64,000 nucleotides of DNA from Scilla litardierei (Eukaryota > Streptophyta > Magnoliopsida > Asparagales > Asparagaceae): positions 800,783,610 through 800,847,609 of the forward strand of contig CM061142.1 of assembly GCA_030789695.1 (NCBI GenBank), read 5' to 3'. The notes beneath the pieces are model-generated. The model saw only the letters and a program-made list of their open reading frames with translations, made no database searches and was not told the origin of the DNA. Positions 44,531 through 56,985 of this stretch are shown here, in pieces (position 1 is the stretch's first letter; every line of letters starts with the position of its first letter). Both the position numbers and the translations under genes were made by a program.

Positions 44531-46347
44531 TGATCACTCCGTATTTTACACCTTTTTCTGCATGTTTGCATGCCATTTAGATCGCTCAAATCGTGTTTTT
44601 CACGTTTATTCGACGATATTGCGATGCTTTTCACGATTTGTTGTTTTTGTCGTATTTCAGGAGATTTGGAGCGATTTGGAGTGATTCTGAGATGCGCCCC
44701 CTCCGGAGTGTCACCGACAACTCTCTTGAGGGGTATTTTGCGATTGGAGAGGAGTGGAAGAGGAAAGAACGTCGTAGGAGCGACGAGGAGGCGAAAATAT
44801 GAAGTTTGGGCACTTTGAGCATTCCACTCGGCCGAAGGAGTCACTCGGCCGACCATAGGAAGCCCTCTCGGCCGGCCAGATCGGACACGCAACAGAGCTA
44901 TATCAGCGTGCACTCGGTCGAGTATCGCCATGTCACTCGGTCGAACCACGGATAACCACTCGCCCGAGTGGCGCCAAGACGACGACAACAAAAGATGTCG
45001 AACTCTATGTTTTTCGTCTGTACAGTCCCGATGACCGACTTGGCCGAGTGACGAAAGACGTCCGCCCGAGTGACAATCGATGTCCGCCCGAGTGACTAAA
45101 GGTCGTCCGCCCGAGTGACCTCCGAGGAAACGACTCCCAAGACCCCCAACTCTCTGTTTCTGTATTGGGTTTGTCACTCAGCCGAGTGACATTTCTCACT
45201 CGGCCGAGTGAGCCGCGCTGCCTGTAGCGTAAACTACGATTTTGAGGCTGCGCAGGGGCATTTTCGTCAGGGTTTTTTGGGCGATTTTGGGGGGTATTTA
45301 ACCCCGGTTTTTAACCTAGTTTAGGAGAGTTTTTTCAGAACTTTTGCAGCCTTTTTAGATTAACTTTTTAGGGATTAGATTTAGCTTTTAGAGAGGAGAG
45401 AAAAGTGAGATTTTGTTGGATGCTATCTTGTTCTTCATTGGTTTGTCTCTCTTTCTCTCAAAAACTTCACTTTTATTGATATTTTGAATATAGCAATGAA
45501 TTCTATTGATTTTGATTGTGAATTTCTATTGAATTTGATTATGATTTGTGAGTAGTTCATCGTCTTAGGGCGTAGGGAACCATACGAGCCCAATTTCGAA
45601 TTTATGATGAATTGGTGAAACTATTGCTAGGATTGATTAGGGTTAGTTTGGGATTGCTATAATACGAATAGCTAGGGATTCATACCGATTGGGATTTGCA
45701 AGAGATTGGATCCCAATTTGATAGGAAGCCCTAGATATTCGAATTGGGTTGCAATTGAAGTTCTCCGGAATCGGTTTGCAAGAGATTGGACTGAAACTAG
45801 GGTTTTCGACTGCAATTCTATACCAATACCCGTTTGCAAGAGAATGGACGGGTAGGAACTATCCCAACCTAGGTCGTAGCTCGAGTTTGCACGAGAGTGG
45901 GCTCGAGACACGATTGAACGATGATGTTGTTCTTCACGCTAGCTTGCCTAGGTTAGGGTTTGCAAGAGATTGGACCCTACCCTAGGTTTGCTATAGACTG
46001 GCAATAGCGCGAGAGCGTGAGCTTGGTTCTACATTTAGTTGCAACTAGTTCACCCAAAATTCCAGTCTAACAATTGTGAAACCTACGAATCACAATGATG
46101 AGATACGGCAAGTAGCGGGGACTCCCTATCCCCTAAGCGTCTTTATTAATTTGTTATTCCTTTATTACATTTGAACGACTGTGACCGCATATTTGCGAAC
46201 ATTTCTCGACTTTTCCTATAGCCAGGTGATTGAAGAAGACACTGTTACTAAGCCTCCCTGTGTTCGATACCCGCTCGCCGCTACACCGTGCACTTGCGGT
46301 AAGACTACAGTGTCGCCGCTCCGGGACGTGTATCCGGGGCGCGATCA
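44531..46347 (+). repeat. Athila 5' LTR
   Basis: U3 carries an array of ACTCGGCCGAGT-type palindromes (44826-45215), then a TATA-like GGTATTTAACC near 45291, then a pyrimidine-rich region. A region near 45660-45990 repeats TTTGCAAGAGATTGG five to six times. The LTR ends GCGATCA just before the primer site. Confidence 0.8.
45660..45990 (+). repeat. TTTGCAAGAG repeats in the Athila LTR
   Basis: The core TTTGCAAGAG(A)TTGGA, or TTTGCACGAGAGTGG, recurs near 45694, 45775, 45832, 45884 and 45958, at about 50-80 bp spacing, in the part of the LTR nearest the primer site. Confidence 0.8.
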
Positions 46348-46353
46348 AGTTTT

Positions 46354-46371
46354 TGGCGCCGTTGCCGGGGA
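46354..46371 (+). promoter_or_regulatory. Athila primer binding site
   Basis: TGGCGCCGTTGCCGGGGA, complementary to the 3' end of tRNA-Asp, the known primer site of Athila and Tat gypsy elements. It starts six bases after the LTR end. Confidence 0.95.
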
Positions 46372-46514
46372 CGGCATTTTGACGGAGTTCGATTTTGATC
46401 ATCCGGTTATTTTTCTTCAATTTCTTTATTTATTTCTTCATTCTTTTCTAACTCTGTTTACCGCCCTATTTTGCAAGCTCTCCCGAAATTTTCCACAAGA
46501 TCTTAACAGGTAAA

Positions 46515-47351
46515 ATGGGGGATGCAGTTCCAATGACCGAGTCTGACCAGGGAGATGATGAATATTTTGCGGAGCTCCTTAATGAACTTATTGATGAGGT
46601 CCACGCTACCGGAGCTTTTGCTATTAATATCGAGGACCCCGTCGAACAGTTGTTTGCATGCTTTGTGATGGATCAAATCTCCCCAGATGGGACTATTGGG
46701 GGCGATATCAGAGTTGATGTGAGGGACGACAAGCTCTATTTCGAAAGCGGTAGAACATACGTTGAAGAGTACTACACTCCTGAGGAATCCTTCGAGCAAA
46801 TCGATATTCAGGGAGATACACTCTATGACCCCCACTCTTGTATTTACGAATCCACTGACGTGTTTCTTGATCTCAGGAGTGAACCGGAGCAAAGTGGAGG
46901 TCCTACCGATGCAAGTGTAGAATTGGAGAGCGTCTATTCTGATGCACCGTCCTCACTAAGAAGCGAACCTGAGCCTCCACTCAAGAGTGAGCTAAACTCG
47001 GATGTTGAAGGAGAAGCCAAACTCACGCAAGATGATGAAGGAGAGGGTACGGCACCCTTCGAGGTAGAACTTAAACAATTACCGTCGAATCTAAGGTATG
47101 CTTTCTTGGGTAGTAAATTGACCTTCCCGGTGATTGTTAATGCCCACCTTGGCCAAGATCAACTTGAAAAACTATTAGAAGTCCTTAAGGATCACAAGGA
47201 TGTCCTTGGCTACACTATCTCTGATCTTAAGGGCATAAGCCCTAGGCTATGCACGCATAGGATCCACTTGGAAAACACAGAAGCCACTTCTATTGAGCCT
47301 CAAAGGCGTTTGAACCCGAATATGAAAGAAGTAGTGAAAAAGGTGCTATAA
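46515..47351 (+). pseudogene. pol: Athila pol N-terminal fragment
   Basis: An open frame of 278 codons begins with acidic sequence (MGDAVPMTESDQGDD). After a Glu/Asp-rich stretch it reads ELKQLPSNLRYAFLGSKLTF, then HKDVLGYTISDLKGISPRLC and PQRRLNPNMKEVVKK. This is the well-known lead into the Athila reverse transcriptase. Gag, protease and the RT core are not there: the region upstream is too short for gag, and the frame leaves Athila sequence at about 47340, where a microhomology AAGGTGCT joins it to SireC. It is not functional. Confidence 0.85.
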
Positions 47352-47419
47352 TCCGAAGGTGGACGTACGGTCTTGTTGTCGTTGGCAGACATAGCTTAGT
47401 ATCTGGCTCTGATACCAAA
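47340..47419 (-). repeat. Extra SireC gag start and primer site outside the LTR
   Basis: It matches 58037-58116 with one mismatch and contains the primer site (47404-47417) and the first codons of gag (MSANDNKTVRPPSDYS). Confidence 0.93.
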
Positions 47420-49164
47420 TGTAATGCCCTGAAAGCTACTGCACAAGTACTAGAGGGGGGGTGAATAGTACTTTAAAAATAATAAGGAGTATAATTCCTA
47501 ATTATCGTGCAAACTACTACCAACCAATGCGGAAGCTAAAAATGACAACAATAAATAATCAATGCAAACAATTGATATGATGGGTTCGGATCCACCCAAG
47601 TCTCCCCGACTTGTACCCGGTGATCCTACGTCCCAGAACACCCGGATCCCCTCTGGATACTTAGGTTAGAAACCCTAACCCAAGATTTCCACTATGAATA
47701 CCTTGTGAAAAACCTTCACAAGATCAAATCATACAATCAATAGCAATAGTGAATCCCACAACCCGGGATCACAACCTTCTCTCACAACCGAGAGAATCAA
47801 TAGCAATAAAAGAGTTTATATGAAATAAACAACAACTTACCACAAACCCTATACCTTGAGTATTCTTACCAAATTAGGGCAAGGAGGGATTTGAGGAAGG
47901 AGAAGTCACCAAGACCTATCACCACCAATATGAGCAGCAATGGGTGCCTAGGAATGAGTAGGAGACTTGAATCAAGCAATAGCTTGGATGGCTCAACAAG
48001 AACAAAGTTCTCTCAAGATGGATTCTAGATCTCAAATGAGAGAGAGAATGATTTCTTGTGAGGAAGAGAGCTTTGGAAATGAGTTTTAATCTCTAACTCT
48101 TTCAATCTGAATAAGACTCTCAATAGCAGCTCTAACCTTGAGAGAAATGATCAAGCTTCGTATTTATAGGGTCCCACAAAATCGAGCTAGGTCAACTCCC
48201 AACGGTTGGAAATCTGGGGTAATTAGTCGGTCAAAGAACAACCACTGACCGACTAGTTCATCAACTAGTCGGTCGGTGAAACAACATGAACCGACTAAAG
48301 GATGAACAGTGAACAGATGAAATTTCAGACCTAGATAACTAGTCGGTCCAAGAAGACTTTCCGACCGACTAGTTTCTCAACTAGTCGGTCGGTCAGTTAA
48401 CTTAGACCGACTAAGAGTCAAAAACTATTAGTCTGAATACAAATTGATTTAGTCGGTCCAAGAACAAATGTTGACCGACTAGATCATCAACTAGTCGGTC
48501 ACCAAACGTTCTTAGACCGACTAACGATAAACAGTAACTCAGGTGAAAAATTGGCATGTACAGTAAAGCTTAACTAGTCGGTCTAAGAAGCATCACTGAC
48601 CGACTAGTTCACCAACTAGTCGGTCGGTGAGTCAACTAAGACCGACTAACTATGAATAGTAAAGAGTTTAAGATTTGGGAGACAAACTAGTCGGTCCAAG
48701 AAGCTTTTCCGACCGACTAGATCACCATCTAGTCGGTTGGTTCTTCTTCTTGAACCAACTAACATGCACAAGAAGTCCCGAATCGAAGCGCGATGCTTCG
48801 GGAAAGTTTGAATGGACTTCTACTAAGATCCTAGCTCTAAGATAGGAGCGATATGAAGATTAAATGATAATACCTACTCAAGGCTAAACATTCTAAATAA
48901 CAAAGCTAGAAGACTAAATATAAATCTAGACAAACCGTCTTCAAACGCTTCGATCGAATCTTCATGACTTCAAAGTTGGTCCAAAAGCTTCAACGAAGCT
49001 TTAGGCATATGAATACGTGCTTTGAGAAGTCTTGAGACGTCGCTTTGGATGTTCACGTGAATTTGGCGACGATCTCCATAACTGCGCTCACAAAGTGTTA
49101 GTTCACGATTTATTTATGTTTGCTCATCATCCAAAACCAAATCCGGGGAGTCCAATACTCAACA
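47420..49164 (-). repeat. SireC 3' LTR
   Basis: Plus-strand ends TGTAATGCCCTGAAAG and ATACTCAACA. The palindrome array of CTAGTCGGTC / GACCGACTAG is at 48220-48760; the minus-strand TATA box (rc TATTTATA) is at 48161-48168. Confidence 0.95.
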
Positions 49165-50133
49165 TTCTCCCCCTTTTTGGTGATGACAAACCAACATAAA
49201 TAATAATCAAAAATAATGATTCAAATGTAAAATACTTACTCCCCCTGCATTGATGACACGTTAATTCCAAATTGAATAAATATAATACGCATCAAGCAGA
49301 AGTGAGAAATATAAAACATGATCCAAGTATTGAAATTTAGGATCGTAATCCATTTTTATATATTCACTCCCCCTGAATCTAACATAATAAATTAGATTCA
49401 TGGACAATAGAGTTAAATTTTCATTTTGCCCTTGTCATTATTACTATCTCTCCCCCTTTGGCATTATCAAAAAAGAGTGGGGGGCATACAACGACAACAA
49501 CAAGGCTAAAGAAAATCCAACATCGGGAGTCGAAGAGTACGACGATGGTCCAAAAGACACCAAGGAAATAAAATACTTGAAGAAAATCAAGGTGTGCCAA
49601 ATTGACCATTATCCAAAAGCGAAAAATGAAATCATCAAAATACCAAATATAATTCACTTATTGAGTAAAGGAACGTACTCTCCAATCTCAACATTTTGGT
49701 TAAATTAGTGCATGGAAAACAATTCTATGTTTTCATAGAAATAAGTTCTTTTTAACCAAGTCATAATCGTCGATCGACGAAATCGAACATCATAGACATT
49801 AAAACGAATATAAAATGTGCACAACGAAGTAAAATAGAACAACGATGTAAATATATATATATGGAGCAACATGAGTACAACCAAAAGATACATCGACTCC
49901 ATAACATCAAAGGCACAAAGTACATCGACTACATCAAAATGTCACATAGTATATCAACACAATCCATTATCGACATCAACAGCATCAACATACATCCAAA
50001 AATGATACAACATCGACATCAAGCATCAACACATCCAAAAACATCACAAACACCACCAACCCTGTCCTAACCCAAAACTCTCTCTAAAAGATGAATCATC
50101 CAAGGAGCATCGTAGAGTCCTCCAAACAGACTC
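49165..50133 (-). other. SireC polypurine tracts and 3' noncoding region
   Basis: The terminal tract is TTCTCCCCCTTTTTGG (49165-49180); further CTCCCCCT copies lie near 49241, 49369 and 49452. The frames here (for example 49400-49708) overlap the matching noncoding SireA region and are not called genes. Confidence 0.8.
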
Positions 50134-51765
50134 TCAAGAAGGAGTGGTAGGATCAGCAGTCTCCGTAGGTCCAGTCGAAGGAGTGGACTCAGGCTCTGCT
50201 GGGAGGAGTGGTGTGTCAACAGAAGCAACCGTCGGGGCAGGAGTAGAAACATCAACAGCAGGCTCAACGGTAGAGGCACCAACAGGAACGTCAATAGGAG
50301 CAGACGTCTCTGGAGCAGCAGTAGACTCATCCACTGGAGCAGAGGACACTGGAGCACCTGAAGAAGTGGCAGCTCCAGCAACGGATGTGGTAGCAGCAAC
50401 AGGAGTGGCCTCAGCGCCACGAGCAAGAGAATCAACGAGCTCATCGATATATTCATCATCCATCTCCTCATCCTCAGAAACTGGAGGAGGGACCTCAACA
50501 CCAATAACACGAGCAATACGACACAGAATCTCCTCGGTACAAGCATACCGAGACTCGAGATGATGAACAGAACGAGCGAGATCATCAAGTGTAGTGGGAG
50601 GTCTATGAGCAGCAGCTGCAGAAGATGTGCCCTGAGAAGCTGAAGGAGTCGTCCTCTGCACGTGACAGAGTGCCGCAAGAGATTTCTTGACGGCCGTCGC
50701 GTTCAGGGGAGGACCGAGTGGACGCTCATCGTCAGGAGGCAAAGGCACGTGGAAATGACGAAACACCAAAGTCAGCAGACAAGGATAAGGGATATGCGCA
50801 GATTTAGTGGACTTGCAAATACACTCGAAAGAGTCCATCTTATCGAGTATAATGCGAGCCCAATTAATCTCGCAACCCAAGAAAAGAGCGTAAATCAACT
50901 TGAGGAAGGGCTGGGATGGCTGAGATGATGAGCCGTACTTTGGAAGTAAGCACGACTTCAGGATAAGATTGAGCACCCAAGCATTCGGCTTGAATGACTT
51001 CGATGGGACACCAATGAAAGCAGGAGGGATCACATGGAAGATATCGGCGAGAACGGACTGATCCAACGAAGAGATATCATCAACAGAAATATCAGACGGG
51101 AGGAGACCAGACGACGAACAACCAAGCAACTCTCCCAAGATTTCTGCCGTGAGGACTATAGGAGTCACCAAGACAGTAGTCTCGATGGAGTGGGTCTCAC
51201 CGTACTGTCCCTGGGTACGGTTCGCATAGAAAAGTTTGACCAGGCGAGGATAGGGTCGAGGGTTCGCCTTAGGGTCAAAGCGAAGGTAGTCTAGGAGTCC
51301 ACTATAGGAAAGAAGATCTGCTAAGCCAAGGAAGTCAGAGAACTTAACGAAATGCTCCAATAACAGCGGGCAATGTTCGATACGGGTGTATGCCGCTAGA
51401 CACAAAGGGTCATCGTGACATAGCGAGATATTGACACCACCAGCTGGCATCGGAGCCTTTCCCTTAGGCTTACGTGAGCTAGAGCGAGGTGGAGGAGTGG
51501 GTTCCTTATGGCTAGGCTCATCCTCGGGTCTAAACTCAATGTCAGAATCAGATGGTGTAGTGGGGGTATGGAGTATAGGCTTCCTAGACTGAGAACGTCT
51601 ACTGGGTTTGGCGGTCACCGTCCTCTGCTTCTTCAGAGGAGGCGAAGACGATGAAGGTTGGGTTGTTTTAGGGCGGTGTTTGGGTTTCAAAGGATCCCTG
51701 GGGTGTGGCTCAATAGTCATATGGGACGGGCCAGAGGGAGTGATCGGTATTCTCGTCCTTGCCAT
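50134..51765 (-). CDS. SireC third ORF (env-position protein)
   Basis: An intact frame of 543 residues from the ATG at 51765 (MARTRIPITPSG); an in-frame ATG at 51813 is less likely. Order of parts: basic and Ser/Pro-rich N-terminus to about residue 100; a core with YTRIEHCPLLLEHFVKF, PRLVKLFYANRTQGQ near residue 175, then FKPNAWVLNLILKSCLLP and YPCLLTLVFRHFHVPLP; a short probable coiled coil (LDDLARSVHHLESRYACTEE); and a long Ala/Thr/Pro/Ser-rich tail. The core matches the SireB ORF and the Athila ORF in order. No clear membrane segment. Being intact in a young element, it is probably expressed; its role is unknown. Confidence 0.85.
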   Translation of the reverse strand: MARTRIPITPSGPSHMTIEPHPRDPLKPKHRPKTTQPSSSSPPLKKQRTVTAKPSRRSQSRKPILHTPTTPSDSDIEFRPEDEPSHKEPTPPPRSSSRKPKGKAPMPAGGVNISLCHDDPLCLAAYTRIEHCPLLLEHFVKFSDFLGLADLLSYSGLLDYLRFDPKANPRPYPRLVKLFYANRTQGQYGETHSIETTVLVTPIVLTAEILGELLGCSSSGLLPSDISVDDISSLDQSVLADIFHVIPPAFIGVPSKSFKPNAWVLNLILKSCLLPKYGSSSQPSQPFLKLIYALFLGCEINWARIILDKMDSFECICKSTKSAHIPYPCLLTLVFRHFHVPLPPDDERPLGPPLNATAVKKSLAALCHVQRTTPSASQGTSSAAAAHRPPTTLDDLARSVHHLESRYACTEEILCRIARVIGVEVPPPVSEDEEMDDEYIDELVDSLARGAEATPVAATTSVAGAATSSGAPVSSAPVDESTAAPETSAPIDVPVGASTVEPAVDVSTPAPTVASVDTPLLPAEPESTPSTGPTETADPTTPS

Positions 51766-52681
51766 AAGTGTGACAAAACGAGTGCAAACAATGCAAGAAA
51801 CGAGATCAAACAACCCTAGAACCGAAACCCTAAAGCTGAAAACGAAATAAGCTTGAAACCGAACCCTAGGAAGGAAAAACGACCTAGACTAGAACCCTAG
51901 ATGCAAGAGAGGAGAGGAGGGATACCCTAGGAGGAAGATCGACGGAGATCCACGGCCGAAGTTGGTCGGAGATCGACGAACGGCGGCGGACTCGATGGAG
52001 GAAGACAATCGGAAGTTGAAGGGTCGGGGGTTTTAGCTGGAGATGAGAGAGTGTCGATCGATTAAAAATGAGGATTAATCGAATAGAAACGAGCTTAAGT
52101 CGGTCGACATGCAAAAAGACACGACTGTCCCTGAGCACTTAGTCGGTCACAGTTCAAGAACTGACTGACTAGATGACGATCTAGTCGGTCGGTCAATGAG
52201 CTTGAACCGACTAAGTCGAAACAGCCGACAGACGAAAAATTTAGGGCTAGAGTTAATCGGTCTAAGTTCAAATACTGACCGACTAGTTTTCATTCTAGTC
52301 GGTCGGTAAGTGAACGTGGACCGACTAAATGAAGTCAATAGCAAAGGAAAATAATAAGCTTGAACTAGTCGATTTGAGTTCATTAGCAGACCGACTAGAT
52401 GTGCATCTAGTCAGTTGGTTGATGAACTGAGACCGACTAGATAAGTCCAAAAATAGATAAATGAGTTCTCTCCTAAATGTACTTGGATGAAACATCGTTC
52501 AACTCTCAAAAATCATCATACTACCCCATTAATCATCGAAAAACTTAAATACGACGTTCAAGAGTAAATTCGAGCATAAATTCCAAAAATTCACAAAAAT
52601 CCCGAAAGAATCCAATAAGTCTAGCATTAACAAATATAGCGAAATAGAATAGCATGCAAGATTATTGAATAAAAATGAATC
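51766..52681 (-). promoter_or_regulatory. SireC region upstream of the third ORF with LTR-type palindrome array
   Basis: Between the pol stop and the third ORF. 52085-52440 contains three composite units of CTAGTCGGTC / GACCGACTAG in the arrangement seen in the LTR array. Downstream on the minus strand come an AT-rich step (ATTTTTAATCGATCG near 52060) and a C/T-rich leader like a plant 5' UTR up to the ATG. I infer an internal promoter. Confidence 0.55.
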
Positions 52682-55600
52682 CTATATCTCGGATTCACCC
52701 ATAATCCCCAATTCTCGACGCAACCGCACAAAGGAGTCCTCCTTTAGGGGTTTCGTGAAAATATCAGCGATTTGCTTCTGGGTTTCAACGTACACCAATA
52801 TGATGTCCTTTTTAGCAACATGGTCATCTAAGAAATGGTGTCTCACATCTATGTGTTTAGAACGGGAATGGTGCACCGGATTCTTTGAAAGACAAATGAC
52901 ACTTTGGTTGTCCACCATGATAGGGCTAGTATCACAATGTATACCAAAATCCTTAAGTGTGTGTCTCATCCAAAGAACCTGGGCACATGCAGCACCGGCG
53001 GTAATGTATTCCGCCTCGGTGGTAGAAAGTGATACGAAATTTTGCTTCTTGGAAAACCAAGAGACAAGAGAATTTCCTATAAAATGGCAAGTGCCACTAG
53101 TACTCTTCCTGTCGGATTTGCATCCCGCATAATCAGCGTCACTATATGAGACTAACTCATACGTGCTAGATTTTGGATAAAGTAATCCAAAGTCTAAAGT
53201 GTAACTTAAATAGCGAAAAATACGTTTTACCGCTACTAAGTGAGAATCCTTAGGTTGAGACTGATAACGAGCACAAATACATACGGAAAACATAATATCG
53301 GGCCTACTTGCGGTAAGATAAAGTAAACTACCTATCATACCTCGATATAGACGAATATCTACATCTTTTCCGCCCGTATCTTTATCAAGATGCGTAGTAG
53401 TGCTCATTGGAGTATTTTTCCCGGAGGCACTCTCCATTCCAAATCGCTTTAGCAACTCCACCGTGTACTTCGTTTGGTGGATGAAGATTCCATCGTTCAT
53501 TTGGCGAATTTGGAGACCTAAGAAGTATTTGAGCTCACCCATGTGGCTCATCTCAAATTGTTCCTTCATAACATTAGAAAACTCTTCGCAAAGAGCGAAG
53601 TTAGTAGCACCGAAAATGATATCATCTACATAAATTTGAACTAAAAGAATATCATTATTCGAATGCTTAACAAAAAGTGTAGAATCGGCTTCTCCCATTT
53701 TAAAATTCAAATCCAAAAGAAAATTCTTTAGGCGATCATACCAAGCTCGAGGAGCTTGTCTCAAACCGTAAAGTGCTTTCTTTAATTTAAAAACATGATT
53801 TGGAAATTTTTCATTAATAAAGCCCGGAGGTTGAGAACCATAAACTTCCTCAACGACATCTCCGTTTAAAAATGCACTTTTTACATCCATTTGAAATAGT
53901 TTGAAATTTTTATGGCATGCAAAAGATACCAATAATCTAATAGATTCTAATCTAGCTACCGAAGCGAAGGATTCTTCGAAATCGATACCTTCCTCTTGTC
54001 GATAGCCTTGAGCTACTAACCGAGCCTTGTTCCGGACGACGATTTGGTTCTCGTCGGTTTTGTTCTTGAAGATCCACTTCGTTCCTATAACGGTGTGGTT
54101 CTTCGAAGGCAATGGAACAAGCTCCCATACCTCATTCCTCTCGAATTGAATGAGTTCCTCCTCCATGGCAAGGATCCAAGCACTATCTTCGAACGCTTCA
54201 TTTATATTCTTTGGCTCAATCGAGGAGACAAAGGCACAATTGGCGAAGTGGTGGACTTGCGATCTCGTCTTGACTCTATCATGAATATTGCCAATGACTT
54301 GCTCATGGGGATGGTCACGAACGGTATGAAGCCGTTTGAGAATTCCTTGATCACTAGGAACATTCTCAACAACTTCATTAGTCGGGTTAGTATCAATAGA
54401 ATCAATAGAATCAATAGAATCAATAGACTTAGAATTTTCAATAGAATCACATAAAACATCCATTGAATCATCATCATTTGAAATTCTAGAAGGAATAAAA
54501 TTTTCATTAAAAGAGACATGTAGTGATTTCTCGATCGTCGAGGATCTTTTGTTGTATATCCGGTAGGCTTTGCTACGTGAGGAATACCCAACAAATATCC
54601 CCCCATCCGATCTCGGATCAAACTTGTCCAAATTTTCATAAGTGTTTTTAATAAAACATTTCACACCAAAAACACGAAAATGTTTAACTTGAGGCAATCT
54701 ACCAAACAACAATTCATAACAAGTTTGTTTGGTGCCGGGCCTCAAAAGTATTCTATTAAACACATAGCAAGCGGTGTGTACCGCTTCCGCCCAAAATTGA
54801 TGTCCAAGTTGGCTATCATCGAGCATTGTGCGAGCACACTCCACAAGCGTTCTATTCTTTCTCTCAACAACACCATTTTGAGGGGGTGCGCGAGGGAAGG
54901 AAAACGTGTGTGTAATTCCAATATCATCACAAAAATTTGAGAAAGCCTCATTCTCAAATTCACCTCCATGATCACTACGAATAGTGACAATGGTGGTTCC
55001 GATGAGATTTTGTACTCTCTTCACAAATGTTGTGAAGTTTTCAAAAGCTTCATTTTTATTACATAAGAAAAATACCCATGTAAATCTCGAAAAATCATCT
55101 ACGATGACAAGCCCATATCTAGCATTTCCTAAAGAAGCAACTCTAGTTGGCCCAAATAAATCTAGATGTAATAGCTCTAGAGGCCGTTTAGTAGAAATGC
55201 TTTTCTTAGGTTTAAATGAAGATTTAGGAAGCTTGCCTCGTTGACATGAGTCACAAAAACTTTTCTTTTCAAAAACAAGCTTAGGAAAACCTTTAATGGA
55301 ATTTAATTTTGAAAGCTTAAAAAGTGTTCCAAAGTTCACATGACCAAAGCGTCGATGCCATAAGTGTTGTTCACTTGTGTTGGCAACGAGACATTGTTCA
55401 TATGACTTAGGAAAATCCAAAATATAAATATCTTTATGGCGTGTGCCGGAAAATAATAAATCATTATTAACATTATTAAAAATGTGACACAATCCTTTCG
55501 CAAAGCTAACTTTGTAACCTTTGTCACAAAGTTGGCTTATTGAAATAAGATTGTGGTTTAAACCATTAACAAGATAGACATCACTAATTAAGGGTTTAGA

Positions 55601-55801
55601 TGGGTTACCCACTTTACCAACACCGACGATGGTTCCACTCTCGTTGCCTCCAAAGATTACCCGGTTCCCATTAGCAATGGGCACCACTCCGGAAAGCAAT
55701 TGAGCATCGCCCGTCATGTGTTTTGAACACCCGCTATCGAGTATCCACCCATCCTTGGATCCAAATTTGACTTTGTTGCTCCGTTTGTTTTTCTTGAGTA
55801 C
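52682..55801 (-). CDS. pol: SireC pol (protease, integrase, reverse transcriptase, RNase H)
   Basis: One uninterrupted frame of about 1,040 codons. It has no obvious start codon of its own before the protease, as expected of a frame reached from gag. In order: protease [14 protein letters not shown] (residues about 18-31); pre-integrase zinc region HRRFGHVNF...CDSCQRGK; integrase with [23 protein letters not shown] and [15 protein letters not shown] (D, D, E present); reverse transcriptase with [14 protein letters not shown] and [11 protein letters not shown]; RNase H with [16 protein letters not shown] and [13 protein letters not shown]; and the C-terminal [12 protein letters not shown]. All catalytic motifs look intact, so it may still be active. 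The products cleave Gag-Pol, copy the RNA and integrate the DNA. Confidence 0.96.
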   Translation of the reverse strand, partial: VLKKNKRSNKVKFGSKDGWILDSGCSKHMTGDAQLLSGVVPIANGNRVIFGGNESGTIVGVGKVGNPSKPLISDVYLVNGLNHNLISISQLCDKGYKVSFAKGLCHIFNNVNNDLLFSGTRHKDIYILDFPKSYEQCLVANTSEQHLWHRRFGHVNFGTLFKLSKLNSIKGFPKLVFEKKSFCDSCQRGKLPKSSFKPKKSISTKRPLELLHLDLFGPTRVASLGNARYGLVIVDDFSRFTWVFFLCNKNEAFENFTTFVKRVQNLIGTTIVTIRSDHGGEFENEAFSNFCDDIGITHTFSFPRAPPQNGVVERKNRTLVECARTMLDDSQLGHQFWAEAVHTACYVFNRILLRPGTKQTCYELLFGRLPQVKHFRVFGVKCFIKNTYENLDKFDPRSDGGIFVGYSSRSKAYRIYNKRSSTIEKSLHVSFNENFIPSRISNDDDSMDVLCDSIENSKSIDSIDSIDSIDTNPTNEVVENVPSDQGILKRLHTVRDHPHEQVIGNIHDRVKTRSQVHHFANCAFVSSIEPKNINEAFEDSAWILAMEEELIQFERNEVWELVPLPSKNHTVIGTKWIFKNKTDENQIVVRNKARLVAQGYRQEEGIDFEESFASVARLESIRLLVSFACHKNFKLFQMDVKSAFLNGDVVEEVYGSQPPGFINEKFPNHVFKLKKALYGLRQAPRAWYDRLKNFLLDLNFKMGEADSTLFVKHSNNDILLVQIYVDDIIFGATNFALCEEFSNVMKEQFEMSHMGELKYFLGLQIRQMNDGIFIHQTKYTVELLKRFGMESASGKNTPMSTTTHLDKDTGGKDVDIRLYRGMIGSLLYLTASRPDIMFSVCICARYQSQPKDSHLVAVKRIFRYLSYTLDFGLLYPKSSTYELVSYSDADYAGCKSDRKSTSGTCHFIGNSLVSWFSKKQNFVSLSTTEAEYITAGAACAQVLWMRHTLKDFGIHCDTSPIMVDNQSVICLSKNPVHHSRSKHIDVRHHFLDDHVAKKDIILVYVETQKQIADIFTKPLKEDSFVRLRRELGIMGESEI

Positions 55802-56985
55802 CTAAAGATGATTATATCATTTCATGGTACCCAAGATCATTGGGTCCTCAAAGGTTAGACCTTTGGAAGCCAAGTTCAATTGGACTTAGACTTCCCAATA
55901 TAATTAATATTATCCACTACATTCAAAAAATAATCATTCATGTAGATTTGTTTTTCATCCATACTTGTGTCCTTTGGGCTCCAAATTGAGAATATTTTGG
56001 GAGCATTAATCTTATTGGGAGCATACATGCTTTATTGATTTCTACGTGATGCATGTCGTGGATAGGTAAAAGGAACATAATGAAATGGTGCATGTGGATA
56101 ATTATTCATATGACGATGTGGGTGAACATATGCATGTGAGGGAACACGTGCGTGAGGGTGTCTCACATGTTGTGCACGTGCCCGTGAATGTGTAGCATAG
56201 AAATCATCATATGAGTGATCCGGTGGAGTAGGACGTGTGTTCCTACGTGGCATAGTATTGGTGTACATGTAGGCATGGCCCTTCTTTGGAGGTCCATCCA
56301 AAGTGGGTTTCTTTCCGAAAGAGGGTGTGGACGAGGTGGAAGCACCATTGGTAGATGAACTACCAATAGAGTGTTTGCTACCACTCGTCGAAGCACCGGA
56401 AGTTGGCCTAACAAAAGTAGTGGCCGATTTGGATGAAGTTCACATCGTATACCCCAAGCCAATGTGGCGATTGGCCGGAAGTAAGTCACTTAGGATTTTA
56501 TCCAAATGGTCCTTACCTTTATTGAATTTATTAATTTGGCCTAATGTGTTCTCATATTTCTCGGTGAGAGAACGCATAGAAGCATCCAAAGTGGATACTT
56601 GCGATATGAGCACATAAACACGAGATTTAAGATTCTCATTCTCAATACTCAAAGTCGAGTTTTGAGAAGTCAAATCCGCTATCTTGTGTTCCTCCGGATC
56701 CTCAATGCTAACATGTTCAAGTTGAGTCTTGAGATTAACAATCTCATTCTTCAACCCTTCAACAACGGTGTCGTTGTTGGTGATGATAGTTTTAGGTGAG
56801 GTTTGGATGCTAACTAGCTCATCTTTAGTCTTATTATATCGTTCAACTAATTTAGCATATCTATTCCATATTTGCTCATTAGCTAGTCTAAGGTCATCCA
56901 TAGTTACCTCATCGCTTTCATCCTTGCTATCATCGGAGGCGGGTTCTTGAACATTTTCCTCGTTAGCCATGAAACATACGTGCGC
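55802..56985 (-). pseudogene. gag: SireC gag C-terminal extension and gag-pol linker
   Basis: In frame with gag after a single TAA (56986-56988): FMANEENVQEPASDD, then a long coiled-coil region (NEQIWNRYAKLVERYNKTKD...), ending FNKGKDHLDKILSDL, typical of Sirevirus Gag. A TGA follows at about 56437, then a His/Arg-rich stretch in the same frame to the stop at 56032. Pol lies in another frame. The two nonsense codons may be real defects or, less likely, sites of readthrough. Confidence 0.8.

Larger units (their letters stand above)
44531..47340 (+). mobile_element. Athila-type gypsy element, left part
   Basis: A 1.8-kb LTR (about 44531-46347), then the Athila/Tat primer site TGGCGCCGTTGCCGGGGA (46354-46371), then the beginning of pol. 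Normal gag is absent. The element is cut at 47340 by the SireC block and resumes at 59861. The left LTR end (TGTGTGATCACTCC) is inferred from its place and lacks a confirming second copy. Confidence 0.85.

Noticed and set aside
50144..50563. 139-codon Ala/Thr/Ser/Gly-rich frame on the plus strand
   Set aside because: Antisense shadow of the low-complexity tail of the SireC third ORF.
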